This document shows, in pieces, positions 8,065-17,512 of a DNA stretch of 64,000 bases (its first letter is position 1; every line of letters starts with the position of its first letter). Below the pieces are notes generated by a model. The model ran no database searches, was not told the origin of the DNA, and saw only the letters and a list, made by a program, of their open reading frames with translations. The DNA lies in contig NZ_JAHWDQ010000001.1 in NCBI RefSeq assembly GCF_019312595.1, positions 1,350,788 to 1,414,787 on the forward strand. The letters run 5' to 3'. Source of the stretch: Zhongshania aquimaris. GTDB taxonomy: Bacteria > Pseudomonadota > Gammaproteobacteria > Pseudomonadales > Spongiibacteraceae. Made by a program: the position numbers and the translations under genes.

Positions 8065-10014
8065 CTACAACATGCGGGGGCTATACCATATAGGCGATGT
8101 ATAGGCACGTTCCTGTATGACTGCCGGCCCCTCATAAGGTGTTTCAACCCCCAATGCTACTGCATCTAGTTGCGAATGGCGTATGGTAGGTATTTGCAAT
8201 ACCCGCACGTAATAAACCGCTTCAGCATTTGGATCAAACTCCGGGTCACGCCATACAGTGGCGAGGCGCGCAGCACCTATAGTATTGGCCGTTTTGCCGG
8301 TGCGAATATTCACAGTATTACCGACTGGAAGCAGATTTCCCTTGTCATCAATTTGGCGATCTTGCGACCAAGCGATATTAAAGACTTTTTCCTGGGCTTT
8401 ACCATCCTGGTTAACCCAGCTTTTTACCATTTGAATACGATCCAGATTGTGATCCAATGCTCCCTTAAACGCGATAACCATGAAGCTAGGTGATCGGTCT
8501 CCTTCCACCGCTGTTAATTCACCCCCCATGGGTACACCTTTAGCATAGCCGATGCCAGTAAAATCAGTACTAATTAAATCAACTTCGTTAAAATCCCATC
8601 CGGCGAATAGTCGTACAGCAATTCTCGGCCCTGTTGTCGCATATGTTTCGCGGCGCTTCATCGCCGCAATTATTTCCTCGCGCGTATTGTCCCTTGCCCA
8701 TACCGCAGCTAAGCCACCTGCCGACATACTCCAGCCATTAAAACTGTCTATGCCATTGGCATAAATATCTTTATCGCCTGGTTTGTACTTACGTTTGTTC
8801 TCTGGGATAGAGTCCGTTGACACTTTGCCCCAAAAATTTGGCTCCTCCGCAGAGGCGATACCGCTATGGGAGTCAGTCGAACCAATCATGCCAAATTTAA
8901 AAGGATTAACGCCTAGAACTAACTCAAGCTCAATACCGGACTGCAGTGCACTGCGAGCGGTATCGCCTTTTTGAATTTGATAATCCTTCGCCTGCGGTAC
9001 GGCTTGAAGGTAAAAATTAAATCGCTCAAAATCAGCAAATTCGTCAGCTGGGCTAAGGTCTGGATGAGTTTCACTATCTCCTTTGATTTGGGTTACTTCG
9101 ACTATCGGCTCCCATTTTGCTCTCTTACGTGCGTACTCTGCATCAAAGGCATCGCCATTTAATTTTCGTTTAGCAAACATATAGCCTTTTGATAAGTTGG
9201 CATTGTGAGGAATGGAAACAAAGTTCGCCCCAGTGCTGGATGCGATTTCTTCGAGCTTGTCCCACAATTGCTCGGGATAGGGCGCATCATCAGAACCTAC
9301 AGGGTCAAATGTACTCGCCGTTCTACCGTCAGTATCTGAGACAATCACTCTGTGTAGGTTTGCACCACTTGCGGTTTGAGACCACTCCCAACCCACTAAA
9401 GTCGTAAATCGGCCCGGTTGATAATGACGATCAGCCGCTTGCATGGATTTTTGCCATTGTGAAGCCATTAAGCGTACGGCCGTTTCATTCGATACTAAAC
9501 CTAGCTTTTCCAAGCCCCCGTCGGTACCGGCATCTACGGCTGCTTGCACGGGATCCCTCGTGTCGCCAGACTTGATCTCCGGGACGGGTAATAGGCTGGT
9601 ATAGTACTTTGTACCCACCGTAGGATCTTTAATTTTATAGGCCAAGAATTTAACAATAATCCAGGACTTCAGTCGTGCAAGTAAACTCATTTCACTTGTA
9701 TCTACATTGCCACTAAAAATTAAAGGCACTACGCCTAAATATTCAGCGTGATCTGCCACAGATAGAAAATCTAATGGTTGCTGGATTTGCACACGGGTTC
9801 TATTGTAAGGGTGAATGACCGGCTCCCCCTTGGCATATCGATAAGCTACGTCGGGGTCAGCAGACCGATTTCCCGCCATATAGGCGTCAACTGAATACGA
9901 GCTGTGTAAATGTGTATCCCCCCATAACAGCTTGTTTGCATGTTGCGCCGCGGCTTCGCTAGCCATCCACCCGAACATGACGATGGCAATAGATTTACGG
10001 AATTGAGTATTCAT
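8065..10014 (-). CDS. DUF3604 domain secreted protein
   Basis: A 649-residue protein with a signal peptide (cleavage probably after SEAAA near residue 23). It starts its mature part with LLWGDTHLHSSYSVDAY, the PHP-like His/Asp signature of DUF3604. Further His/Asp motifs (FLSVADHAEYLG, SIPHNANLSKG, GSTDSHSGIASA) are likely metal ligands. The family is uncharacterised but resembles PHP metallo-phosphoesterases, so a periplasmic metal-dependent hydrolase is an inference. AAGGAGT precedes the ATG. It is on the same strand as the sulfatase/propeller/TonB genes upstream but separated from them by 824 bp carrying a MITE. Confidence 0.9.
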   Translation of the reverse strand: MNTQFRKSIAIVMFGWMASEAAAQHANKLLWGDTHLHSSYSVDAYMAGNRSADPDVAYRYAKGEPVIHPYNRTRVQIQQPLDFLSVADHAEYLGVVPLIFSGNVDTSEMSLLARLKSWIIVKFLAYKIKDPTVGTKYYTSLLPVPEIKSGDTRDPVQAAVDAGTDGGLEKLGLVSNETAVRLMASQWQKSMQAADRHYQPGRFTTLVGWEWSQTASGANLHRVIVSDTDGRTASTFDPVGSDDAPYPEQLWDKLEEIASSTGANFVSIPHNANLSKGYMFAKRKLNGDAFDAEYARKRAKWEPIVEVTQIKGDSETHPDLSPADEFADFERFNFYLQAVPQAKDYQIQKGDTARSALQSGIELELVLGVNPFKFGMIGSTDSHSGIASAEEPNFWGKVSTDSIPENKRKYKPGDKDIYANGIDSFNGWSMSAGGLAAVWARDNTREEIIAAMKRRETYATTGPRIAVRLFAGWDFNEVDLISTDFTGIGYAKGVPMGGELTAVEGDRSPSFMVIAFKGALDHNLDRIQMVKSWVNQDGKAQEKVFNIAWSQDRQIDDKGNLLPVGNTVNIRTGKTANTIGAARLATVWRDPEFDPNAEAVYYVRVLQIPTIRHSQLDAVALGVETPYEGPAVIQERAYTSPIWYSPRML

Positions 10015-10214
10015 AGCCAGACTCCTTTATGTATATTTTCGACTAACTTACAAGCAATCTGAAAAAGGTATTTCGTGTCAGAGTTAATAATTTTTATTTT
10101 CTAAACAGAGACATGCTTTTTCTAACTCACCGCTCGTTCCACTACACGACATCTACTCGATTCACTAAACACGAAGATTAACGACAATGTCATACCAAAA
10201 TTGGTACCAGATCG
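10015..10214. other. Intergenic sequence between the DUF3604 start and the MITE
   Basis: AT-rich 200 bp upstream of the DUF3604 gene that should contain its promoter. I could not identify a convincing -35/-10 pair. No open reading frame with a ribosome binding site is visible. Confidence 0.4.
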
Positions 10215-10487
10215 CTAGGGAACCTCTGCACAACCTGGTGATACCTCAGGCTTTGCCTTAAAGTGCTCAGCAAGGCGGCGTTATGCAGGAAGGCTGGTTG
10301 CCTTTCAAAAAACGCCAACGCGACGGAGCGCTTTAAGGCAAATCCCCGGAGGGCGGGACTTTGGGGCGCACTGGACGTCGTTGCCGCACTCATCAAGGAC
10401 AACCAGCATTGATCTTCGCACGGCGCCTCGCCAGTACGCCCCAAAGACTCCGCTGAGGCATTCCCAGGTTGTGCAGAGGCTCCCTAG
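10215..10487. mobile_element. 273-bp MITE-like element with 24-bp terminal inverted repeats
   Basis: The ends at 10215-10238 and 10464-10487 are inverted repeats with a single mismatch, starting CTAGGGAACCTCTGCACAA on the left. The flanking CTAG on both sides fits a YTAR-type target duplication as used by IS5-group elements. No transposase is encoded. Inside there are further inverted repeats: CCTCAG/CTGAGG (10244/10453), a TTTGCCTTAAAG pair (about 10250-10271 with 10320-10341) and an 18-bp TTTGGGGCG-containing pair (about 10360-10377 with 10430-10447). The element can therefore fold as a stem with two side hairpins. An 84-residue reading frame across it is not supported as a gene. Confidence 0.8.
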
Positions 10488-10838
10488 TTAGGTCACAAGA
10501 TGCATAGCCCCTCTAATAGTGACTAGGGAAAGTTTTATGCATAGCTGATAAATGCATAAACAAACGGTTATCACTAACAAACCAGCACCATTCAACATTG
10601 ACAAATAGATGGTTTTTTGAGGCAAACTGAGTACTTCTTCCAATGTATTCCCGTGATCGTATGCATCAAATAATTCTTTGAGTCATGAAATTGCATAGCC
10701 TCGTCTAACTAACAATAAGATTCTACGCAGTCAGGTACGATGCGCCTCGGTACGCTTGATGTCTGACTGTGAAGAGTCGAATTTTTACAATGTTTCATGG
10801 GCGTTCAAACTAGAAAGGACAAGTATTCCTACTGCAGA
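10488..10838. other. Intergenic region downstream of the sulfatase gene
   Basis: 351 bp with no supported gene. It contains a 9-bp inverted repeat TTTATGCAT ... ATGCATAAA (about 10534-10560), which could be a hairpin or operator. Nothing else recognisable was found. Confidence 0.4.
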
Positions 10839-12836
10839 TTAGGGAGTTACTATCGGAAACACTTCCTTAAATGTGTCCTGTAGCGAAAAGAATTTAAGTA
10901 GATCTAACTTACTTCCATCTATGGTTAAATTACCTGATAGAAGTATTTCTTTGATACTCGCCTTGCCAAGCACCACATCCAGAAATAAGTCGTGTGTGAT
11001 ATTTACAGTAGCGTTGGCTGAAGGATCCGCAGCTCCCTGACGATGATGAAGGACTGAATTTTTCAACGTGAGAAGGTGAGTTTCATTGATATCCGTAAAA
11101 ACGAAATTAATGGTCATCTCGATGCCCTCGGCCTCAGGCCCATTTAACTGAGCAGCCATTACATCGAAAAAATTTTCTCGCGGCGAATGAACCACCATAT
11201 CTTTCGCGAGCCCGAGATCTAAACTAGGGCTTGTAATACCACTACGTAGCTCATATGCAGCGGTAAGATACACATCTCGCCAAGGGCCAGATTCCGCCTG
11301 GTATCCAAGCTGCTCGTAGTTACGAGCAAGCAGATTTTTGGCAGCCTTAAAATTTGGTTCAGCAAAAACGAGGTGGTTCAATAATGTAGCTGCCCAGCGA
11401 TACTCCCCAGCGTCGAAGTATTTCTTAGCATGCTCTATAACTTTTTCAGGGCCACCCATTAAGGCTATATAGCGACGACCCTCTTCTACCGGCGGCAGCG
11501 GGTTTAGATTCGCCGGATTTCCATCGTACCAACCAAAATAGCGCTGATAGACTGCACGCGAATTGTGTACTAGTGTTCCGTAATAACCGCGATTCGAAAA
11601 GTCCTTTTGCAAAGATTCAGGTAACTTCAATTCTTCTGCAATTTCCACAGGAGTGTAGCCCTTATACGCCAATCGCAAAGTCTGATCATGGATGTACTTA
11701 TAAGTATCACTCTGGGTCTCTAAAAATGTCGCAATGCGTGAACTTCCCCAGACCGGCCAATGATGACTGCCAAAGTAAATTTCCGCTTCGCTGAACATGT
11801 CAGCAGCCTCATCAATAAAGCCGCTCCAAGCCAAGGCATCACGAACCTTTGCTCCCCGCAAGGTATATAGATTATGCATATTTCTCGATAATAGCTCTGC
11901 ACCACAAAAGGCCTTCTTGTCTGGGATGTAGAATGTCAGCTCAGAGGCCGCCTCCGATCCAGAAACTATTTGGAAGACAAATTCTAGGCCATCTACTATG
12001 AGGGTCTGCCCAGATTTTCTAACGGTGTCTGTCGGCTTGAGTATTCCCAGCGTACCGAAGCTGGGCTCCTTACCTAATCCACTATCCACGTGACCACGCT
12101 CTGATCGGGGCAAAGGCATTCCGTACATATATTCAGCGCGTCGTTTCATTGTCTGTCCAGCCAGCACGTTCTCGCTAACTGACTCTTCAACAAAACCTTC
12201 CGGCGCTATTACGCGCAAAGTGTCGGACACACCCTTTGCACCCGCCATAGCGCCAAACACACCGCCAAAATGGTCAATATGGCTATGTGTGAAAATAATT
12301 GCGCTAATAGTAAGGTCACTCAAATGCTGGCGCGCGAACTTTATAGCGTATTCAGCGTTCTCAGCGCTCGAGAGCGGATCGACGAGTATCCAACCGCTAT
12401 CACCTTTTATTAAGGTGATATTTGCCAGATCAAAGCCACGTAGTTGGTATATATCGCTTGTAACTTCGAAAAGACCATGGATATTATTCAACTGAGCCTG
12501 GCGCCATAGGCTCGGATTTACGCTGCCAGGAGCAGATTTCTCATCTATAAAATCATAAGCGGTGCGATCCCACATCACCTTACCGTCAGGCCCAATAACC
12601 CTTAGATCATTATCTTTAGCAATAAGGCCTCGTCGTGCATCAATAAAGTCTTGATTGTCACTAAATGGAAGTGAAGTCAGAATTTCTTCATTTTTTCTTT
12701 CAGTGAATTCTGTGGCTGGGAAAGCACCACTACTATCAACATCCGAGTTCGCGGTGAGATCGACATCACTACAACCGGCTAGCAGTAGTGACATGATAAA
12801 ATGTGGAAAATATCTAAGTGAAAAATGAAATTTCAT
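10839..12836 (-). CDS. Alkylsulfatase-type metallo-beta-lactamase lipoprotein (SdsA1/YjcS family)
   Basis: Type III sulfatases of this family hydrolyse alkyl sulfate esters at a binuclear zinc site. The 665-residue protein has a lipoprotein signal with lipobox LAGC (Cys22) and zinc motif THSHIDHFGG (183-192). It also has the family-specific segment NMHNLYTLRGAKVRDALAW, a helical dimerisation region (about 400-530) and an SCP2-like C-terminal domain that binds hydrophobic chains. Length matches the family. The actual substrate may be any sulfated or otherwise esterified hydrophobic compound. It lies 155 bp downstream of the propeller gene in the TonB cluster. The ribosome binding site is weak. 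Confidence 0.9.
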   Translation of the reverse strand: MKFHFSLRYFPHFIMSLLLAGCSDVDLTANSDVDSSGAFPATEFTERKNEEILTSLPFSDNQDFIDARRGLIAKDNDLRVIGPDGKVMWDRTAYDFIDEKSAPGSVNPSLWRQAQLNNIHGLFEVTSDIYQLRGFDLANITLIKGDSGWILVDPLSSAENAEYAIKFARQHLSDLTISAIIFTHSHIDHFGGVFGAMAGAKGVSDTLRVIAPEGFVEESVSENVLAGQTMKRRAEYMYGMPLPRSERGHVDSGLGKEPSFGTLGILKPTDTVRKSGQTLIVDGLEFVFQIVSGSEAASELTFYIPDKKAFCGAELLSRNMHNLYTLRGAKVRDALAWSGFIDEAADMFSEAEIYFGSHHWPVWGSSRIATFLETQSDTYKYIHDQTLRLAYKGYTPVEIAEELKLPESLQKDFSNRGYYGTLVHNSRAVYQRYFGWYDGNPANLNPLPPVEEGRRYIALMGGPEKVIEHAKKYFDAGEYRWAATLLNHLVFAEPNFKAAKNLLARNYEQLGYQAESGPWRDVYLTAAYELRSGITSPSLDLGLAKDMVVHSPRENFFDVMAAQLNGPEAEGIEMTINFVFTDINETHLLTLKNSVLHHRQGAADPSANATVNITHDLFLDVVLGKASIKEILLSGNLTIDGSKLDLLKFFSLQDTFKEVFPIVTP

Positions 12837-12991
12837 AGTTTTACAAACTCATCGGAAGATTGAATATTCAATTCTCATAGAGGGCATATTGAGATTGGCC
12901 TTGTTCTATTTGCATCGTTCTTATGTCTTTGCGTTGACATGAAGAACCTGCCATTCCAACTAAAACAAATCATGGCTATAGTGTTGAGATA

Positions 12992-14842
12992 TTAATTTGG
13001 ACAATGACCAAGAAGAACTTCTGATATATTTCGAAGTACCAAGTCCCCACTGATTAGCTCGTGAATCAAAGAGTTATATTGAGAATCGTTCCGAGCGGCC
13101 TGCTCTAGCAAAACTCTTACGTGTTCTTTATCCGCAGCGGCCGATTGTGGATGTGTATCCTCGTGATCTGCGGCATTTTTCGCACGGTATGCTGCTGCAC
13201 ATAAAGATTCTCTTGCAAGAAGCTTGTGATTAGTATTTTTATATCGGCTGATACCACCAACTATTTTTGGAATTCGGTCACCAAATAATGCTTTCGCTGC
13301 CATCCTTCGAATCGGCGACCCTGCCGTATAGACCTCTCCATCCGGCCCCACCGTCGTTACTGATATAGAGTCTTCTCGACCTTCTGCAAACGATCGCAGC
13401 CTTCCTGTATCGCGGTCGAGCAGACCTATACCTACATTCGACATTAAGTGCCCCTTCCCAACCTTCACACCAGCACCCTGAGCAATAAGAAGGCCGTTCG
13501 CTACAATTGTGGGGGTAAGCGCATTAAAGTTGTTTGAGGTCGGATAGGCATCAAGTTCTGCTTTCCAAGCCAAGCTAGCGTGACTTCCATGATCGATTAG
13601 CTTAAAAACATCCTTTTTTGTTACTGCATAAAGCTCGTTATTGTCACTAGAAATCGCGACTGAAGCGACTAATTGGTCGCCCACATTAAGCCTCCAGTCC
13701 TCAACGAGAGTGTGGGCATTAAGAGCAATTACATTGCCTACTTCATCACTAACAACCAGACGTTTACCGTCTTGGGACAAAGCAGGTGTAGAGCCCGACC
13801 CACCATCAAAAACAAAGGTCTGCGCAATTTCGAAACGATACCCATCAGTCTCCGGCAAGAGTTCCAATACGTATATAGCGCCGTTGTCGGAATATCCATC
13901 TAATCTTCCGTCAATTTCGTCTCGCGCTGTTGCCGCGATGTAAATACGCCCAGTGTGCGGGTCTACAGCGTATGCGTTAGAAACCTGAGCGGTACCACCA
14001 TAGATAACTTGAAGTACACGAGTAAAATGGTCTACTCCAAAGGCGTCGAGACTGGCAGAGCCTGCTTTATCCACAATCAGCGCTGGAAAGGTATTGGCAT
14101 TTTCGTTTTCTTTAGTTGGTCGGCCAGGAAGCCTAAAGACCGGCGCCACTGGTCTTCCTGTCTTTCTGTCATGAGCAAACACATAGGCGTTCATTGTTAC
14201 GCCGATGACAGCGTCTGCCTGTGGAACATAGCTAACACCCCACTGATGGGTTGGCTGATATTCGCGACTATCATCGTCCGGCTCAGGTAACTTTGTCTCT
14301 TCCCGCCAAATTACTTTGCCATTTGTGGCAACGGCCCAAAAATCACTATATGTTGAATGATAGACGACTTTTTTTGACGGAATATCAGGGTTATTTAGTA
14401 CCAAAGGCGCGCCGCCTCCATTTCCGCCCCCAGGAAGTGTCCACAATCGCTCACCCGTTTTTGCATCGAGAGCGACTAAAGACACATCCTCCTTAGGAAC
14501 TAGAGGGCTAAAAAAGAGGCGCCCCTCGTTGTCAAAAGTTGGGCCCTCAGGAACAAACATGTCTGGCTCAGCAACCCAATCGAGCTCCATACTCGGCGCC
14601 GCAGCAATCCACATTTCATCAGATTGCTGCAGATCACCATGCATTGTGTACCATGAGGTAGATTTCGGGATGATGTCATCATTTAAGTACGACGGGGTTC
14701 GCGGCCCTTCCGGACGCCAGGAAGTAGGATTAGCCTCCCCAAACACCCTTGCCACTGGAACACTTAACCAGGTATTAAATAACGCCCAACACCCCACTAC
14801 TATCGCCAGCGCAGACAAAAAATAGACACTCGGTTTCAACAT
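12992..14842 (-). CDS. PQQ-type beta-propeller protein, membrane-anchored and periplasmic
   Basis: 616 residues with one N-terminal hydrophobic segment (about 5-28), probably an uncleaved anchor. A series of propeller blades with tryptophan-docking-like motifs follows (ALDAKTGERLWTLPGG, ALNAHTLVEDWRLNVGD). The protein resembles quinoprotein/BamB-type propellers. I see no clear PQQ-ligating or catalytic residues, so an enzymatic role is not supported. The last ~120 residues are a helical, charged extension without blade motifs. TGGAGTGAG precedes the ATG. It follows the TonB receptor by 44 bp and is probably in its operon, so a role in handling the imported ligand is inferred. Confidence 0.8.
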   Translation of the reverse strand: MLKPSVYFLSALAIVVGCWALFNTWLSVPVARVFGEANPTSWRPEGPRTPSYLNDDIIPKSTSWYTMHGDLQQSDEMWIAAAPSMELDWVAEPDMFVPEGPTFDNEGRLFFSPLVPKEDVSLVALDAKTGERLWTLPGGGNGGGAPLVLNNPDIPSKKVVYHSTYSDFWAVATNGKVIWREETKLPEPDDDSREYQPTHQWGVSYVPQADAVIGVTMNAYVFAHDRKTGRPVAPVFRLPGRPTKENENANTFPALIVDKAGSASLDAFGVDHFTRVLQVIYGGTAQVSNAYAVDPHTGRIYIAATARDEIDGRLDGYSDNGAIYVLELLPETDGYRFEIAQTFVFDGGSGSTPALSQDGKRLVVSDEVGNVIALNAHTLVEDWRLNVGDQLVASVAISSDNNELYAVTKKDVFKLIDHGSHASLAWKAELDAYPTSNNFNALTPTIVANGLLIAQGAGVKVGKGHLMSNVGIGLLDRDTGRLRSFAEGREDSISVTTVGPDGEVYTAGSPIRRMAAKALFGDRIPKIVGGISRYKNTNHKLLARESLCAAAYRAKNAADHEDTHPQSAAADKEHVRVLLEQAARNDSQYNSLIHELISGDLVLRNISEVLLGHCPN

Positions 14843-14886
14843 TATCTCACTCCAGCGAAAGTCTTATTAGTTTCTGATTTTTCTTA

Positions 14887-17226
14887 CTACCACTGATACT
14901 GGAACTCAACAAAGTAGCGACGACCTGTATTAAACGTACCAAAATGACTACCGGGCTGAAGGGGAACGTCACCACCATGCAACTGTATTAACTTGTCGGT
15001 GATATTCTTAGCACTAAGCAAAACCGTCCAGTCGCCATTAAGTCCAGCTATCCTCATATTTCCGTTAATTTCAGTGTGCGAACCTTGTTTATCCGACGAA
15101 TCGAGATCGGTGCTAAAGTACTGTGTGGTCCGGAACGTCATATCAAGTCCAAATCCCAAATCAATAGGTAGATACTCGCCCAAAGATGGAATTAGGTCAC
15201 TTGCACTCACGCGAGGGTTAAACGTGATTTCCCACTCAGGCGCTCGAGTCAATTCTGCACCGCTCAAATCACAGGTATCTTGTTCACTTGTAGCCACGCA
15301 CTGACCGCCTAGATATTTGTCGTATCTAGCATTGAGGTAGGCAATAGACCCGCCCAAACTTAGCCAACTAGCGGGAACCAGTTGACCTTCGATTTCGACA
15401 CCCTTCGATATAGCGCTTGCTGCATTACCCACCGTAAAATTAATGCCGTTAAACATACTCACTTGGAGATTATCAAATTCCGTGTAGAACAGACCTATAT
15501 TCAAAGTCGCAGCGCCATCGAGCAATCGCATCTTAGTACCTGCTTCCCAGGTTAGTGCCTCCTCTGGCTCAAACTCCAAATTGGTGTTATCTACAGATTG
15601 CTCATTAAACCCGCCTGCTTTAAAAGCCGTCGCCCAGGTAGCATAGAAGTTAATATCGTCACTAATATCGTACCGTACGCTTAACTTAGGGGAGAGATCG
15701 CTTTCGTCTCGACGCCGAGATTCTTGGTAACCAGTCTCGTTGAGAAAGGTATTAAAGAAAAGAGCTGCGCCTGCGTTATTATGGCTTAGCGCCATATCGG
15801 CTTCTTTAGTTTCTTCGGAGTAGCGCAAGCCAAGCATTAGAGCCAATTTCTCAGTAGCGTACCAAGTCGCCTGGCCAAACAGCGCTATGGATTTAGTCTG
15901 CTGATCGAAGAATCGGTCGTTGTTAATATTTTGCGCCGTTGTGCTTATGGGGAAACTACCTGGCGGTAAGCCCAACAGGGAGTCAATTGTGGCGGGTACA
16001 CCTAAACGATCCTGAGCTACAATTTCGGCAATCCTACTTGCATTCAATATCGTCTGGCCTTTTCCTACAAAGTCAGATTCGAAATAGAATAGACCCGCCA
16101 CATAATCGATGACCTCACCCGGCGAAGCGATCCTTAATTCAGCACTGCGCTGGCTATAGGAATCCTCATTGGCGACCAATATTGCGGATATCGGGCCAAA
16201 GTCACCATCCAAAGCATCAGATTTATCGAAATCCGAACTACTAAGAATTCCCGTCAACGTTTGATATTCAAATTCATAGTCAAACTGAAAGCTATACGAC
16301 TCCCCTTTCCTGACGGTGTCCTCGTTACTACCAATTGACGTGCGCCTATTACCGACGGCTTCCGTAGCCGGGTCATATCGGCGGTAGACCGTGAGCGTCG
16401 CATCTGATGCCTCACTTAATTCAACGCCCGATGAGTTTCCAAAAATTGACGAGGTAGTCGCAGTAAACTTCAAATCGAGCCCATCAAGCAGGTTTGGGGC
16501 CTGCAAACTAATGCGCCCTACATGGTTATTTCGATCTCGAAGATTCTGATCTATATTCCCCCTGTCCGGATTTTCAGCGCTCGACTGGTCGAAAGTCGTG
16601 TTATAGATCGGCCCGTCATGAGAATCCTCGTCCCACGCAAGTCGAACATTCAGTGCATCCTCTATCACCGGCCCTCCGGCAGCAAAGCGCAAACGCTTCC
16701 GATCTTGTTCTCCGCCCATTACAGATAGGTTCCCAGTGAACTCTGGAGACGGGGTAGCTGTTGTAACGTTCAAGGCGCCCGCAATAGCATTCTTACCAAA
16801 CAATGTTCCCTGAGGACCTCTAAGTATTTCAATTCGCTCAACGTCGACCAGAGATTCAACTAGATAGTCCTGCCTGCCGTAATACACACCATCAATAACG
16901 AGTGCAACGGATCTTTCAATTCCCTTGTTATTCCCGGAACCCAAGCCTCGCATCGAAACGTAGCTAACGTAGGGCGATGAGTTAATAACTAGATTCGGCG
17001 CAACGCGAGACAACTCAGCAACATCTGTCACTCCCGCGTCATCCAAGAACTCAGCCCCTAGTGCAGTTATAGAAATCGGTACGTCGCGAATGTTTTCGAC
17101 TTTTTTCTGGGCCGTTACAACAACCTCTTCTATTGCGTAGCCTTGCGTGCCCGAAATACTCGCAGAACAGTAAAACAAAGGTACCAGAACAGACCAATGC
17201 TTTATTTTACGACCGATATTTTCCAT
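14887..17226 (-). CDS. TonB-dependent outer-membrane receptor (TetR-linked cluster 1)
   Basis: About 779 residues: a signal peptide, a plug domain beginning IEEVVVTAQKKVENIRDVP (TonB box and plug start), the plug motif VERIEILRGPQGTLFGKNA, and a 22-strand barrel ending in the aromatic terminus RRYFVEFQYQW. The pattern is of the class common in sphingomonads and marine gammaproteobacteria that import large hydrophobic or plant-derived molecules rather than classical siderophores. The reading frame extends to a GTG at 17268. The ATG at 17226 is preferred because it gives a compact signal peptide, although its ribosome binding site is weak. Divergent from a TetR gene. Confidence 0.93.
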   Translation of the reverse strand: MENIGRKIKHWSVLVPLFYCSASISGTQGYAIEEVVVTAQKKVENIRDVPISITALGAEFLDDAGVTDVAELSRVAPNLVINSSPYVSYVSMRGLGSGNNKGIERSVALVIDGVYYGRQDYLVESLVDVERIEILRGPQGTLFGKNAIAGALNVTTATPSPEFTGNLSVMGGEQDRKRLRFAAGGPVIEDALNVRLAWDEDSHDGPIYNTTFDQSSAENPDRGNIDQNLRDRNNHVGRISLQAPNLLDGLDLKFTATTSSIFGNSSGVELSEASDATLTVYRRYDPATEAVGNRRTSIGSNEDTVRKGESYSFQFDYEFEYQTLTGILSSSDFDKSDALDGDFGPISAILVANEDSYSQRSAELRIASPGEVIDYVAGLFYFESDFVGKGQTILNASRIAEIVAQDRLGVPATIDSLLGLPPGSFPISTTAQNINNDRFFDQQTKSIALFGQATWYATEKLALMLGLRYSEETKEADMALSHNNAGAALFFNTFLNETGYQESRRRDESDLSPKLSVRYDISDDINFYATWATAFKAGGFNEQSVDNTNLEFEPEEALTWEAGTKMRLLDGAATLNIGLFYTEFDNLQVSMFNGINFTVGNAASAISKGVEIEGQLVPASWLSLGGSIAYLNARYDKYLGGQCVATSEQDTCDLSGAELTRAPEWEITFNPRVSASDLIPSLGEYLPIDLGFGLDMTFRTTQYFSTDLDSSDKQGSHTEINGNMRIAGLNGDWTVLLSAKNITDKLIQLHGGDVPLQPGSHFGTFNTGRRYFVEFQYQW

Positions 17227-17347
17227 ATTTTTCACCACTAACATGCGACCATTTTTATTTTGTATCACTCTTTAGTCGTTTGATTGGCACATTACACACC
17301 CTGTCGGCGCACATGTGGGCGATCAAGCTTATTCGAGCATTGACCAC

Positions 17348-17376
17348 AATCTACACATTTAACCCAATCGAGTCAA
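17348..17376 (-). promoter_or_regulatory. Promoter of the cluster 1 TonB receptor operon
   Basis: Minus-strand TTGACT (17376-17371), a 17-bp spacer and TAGATT (17353-17348). The spacer contains the operator half site TTAACCCA, and the -35 overlaps the central palindromic operator, so repressor binding would block RNA polymerase. Confidence 0.65.
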
Positions 17377-17390
17377 CCCAGCTGGGTTAA
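17359..17390. promoter_or_regulatory. Two overlapping TetR operators in cluster 1
   Basis: The central site at 17373-17390 contains the perfect 14-bp palindrome AACCCAGCTGGGTT (17375-17388). Read on the minus strand the whole site is TTAACCCAGCTGGGTTGA. A second, degenerate 18-bp copy, TTAACCCAATCGAGTCAA (17359-17376), has 6 of 9 symmetric positions. They sit on the -35 and spacer of the TonB promoter. Confidence 0.7.
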
Positions 17391-17448
17391 TATTTCGTTC
17401 TAAGACGACAGTCTTTTAGTATCATCAATTCGATTTTGATATCCTTTC

Positions 17449-17477
17449 TTGGCTCAACTGGGTTAACTTTGTATAGT
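17449..17477 (+). promoter_or_regulatory. Promoter of the TetR gene with an embedded operator
   Basis: TTGGCT (17449-17454), a 17-bp spacer and TATAGT (17472-17477). The segment TTGGCTCAACTGGGTTAA (17449-17466) matches the right half of the central operator (TGGGTTAA), so the repressor probably also controls its own gene. Confidence 0.65.
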
Positions 17478-17512
17478 GATACTCGTGTCTTGTTGTAACT
17501 AGAGCCCACTTG

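Noticed and set aside
10190..10444. 84-codon minus-strand frame in the MITE
   Set aside because: It consists mostly of the element's inverted repeats and has no start signal or homology I recognise.
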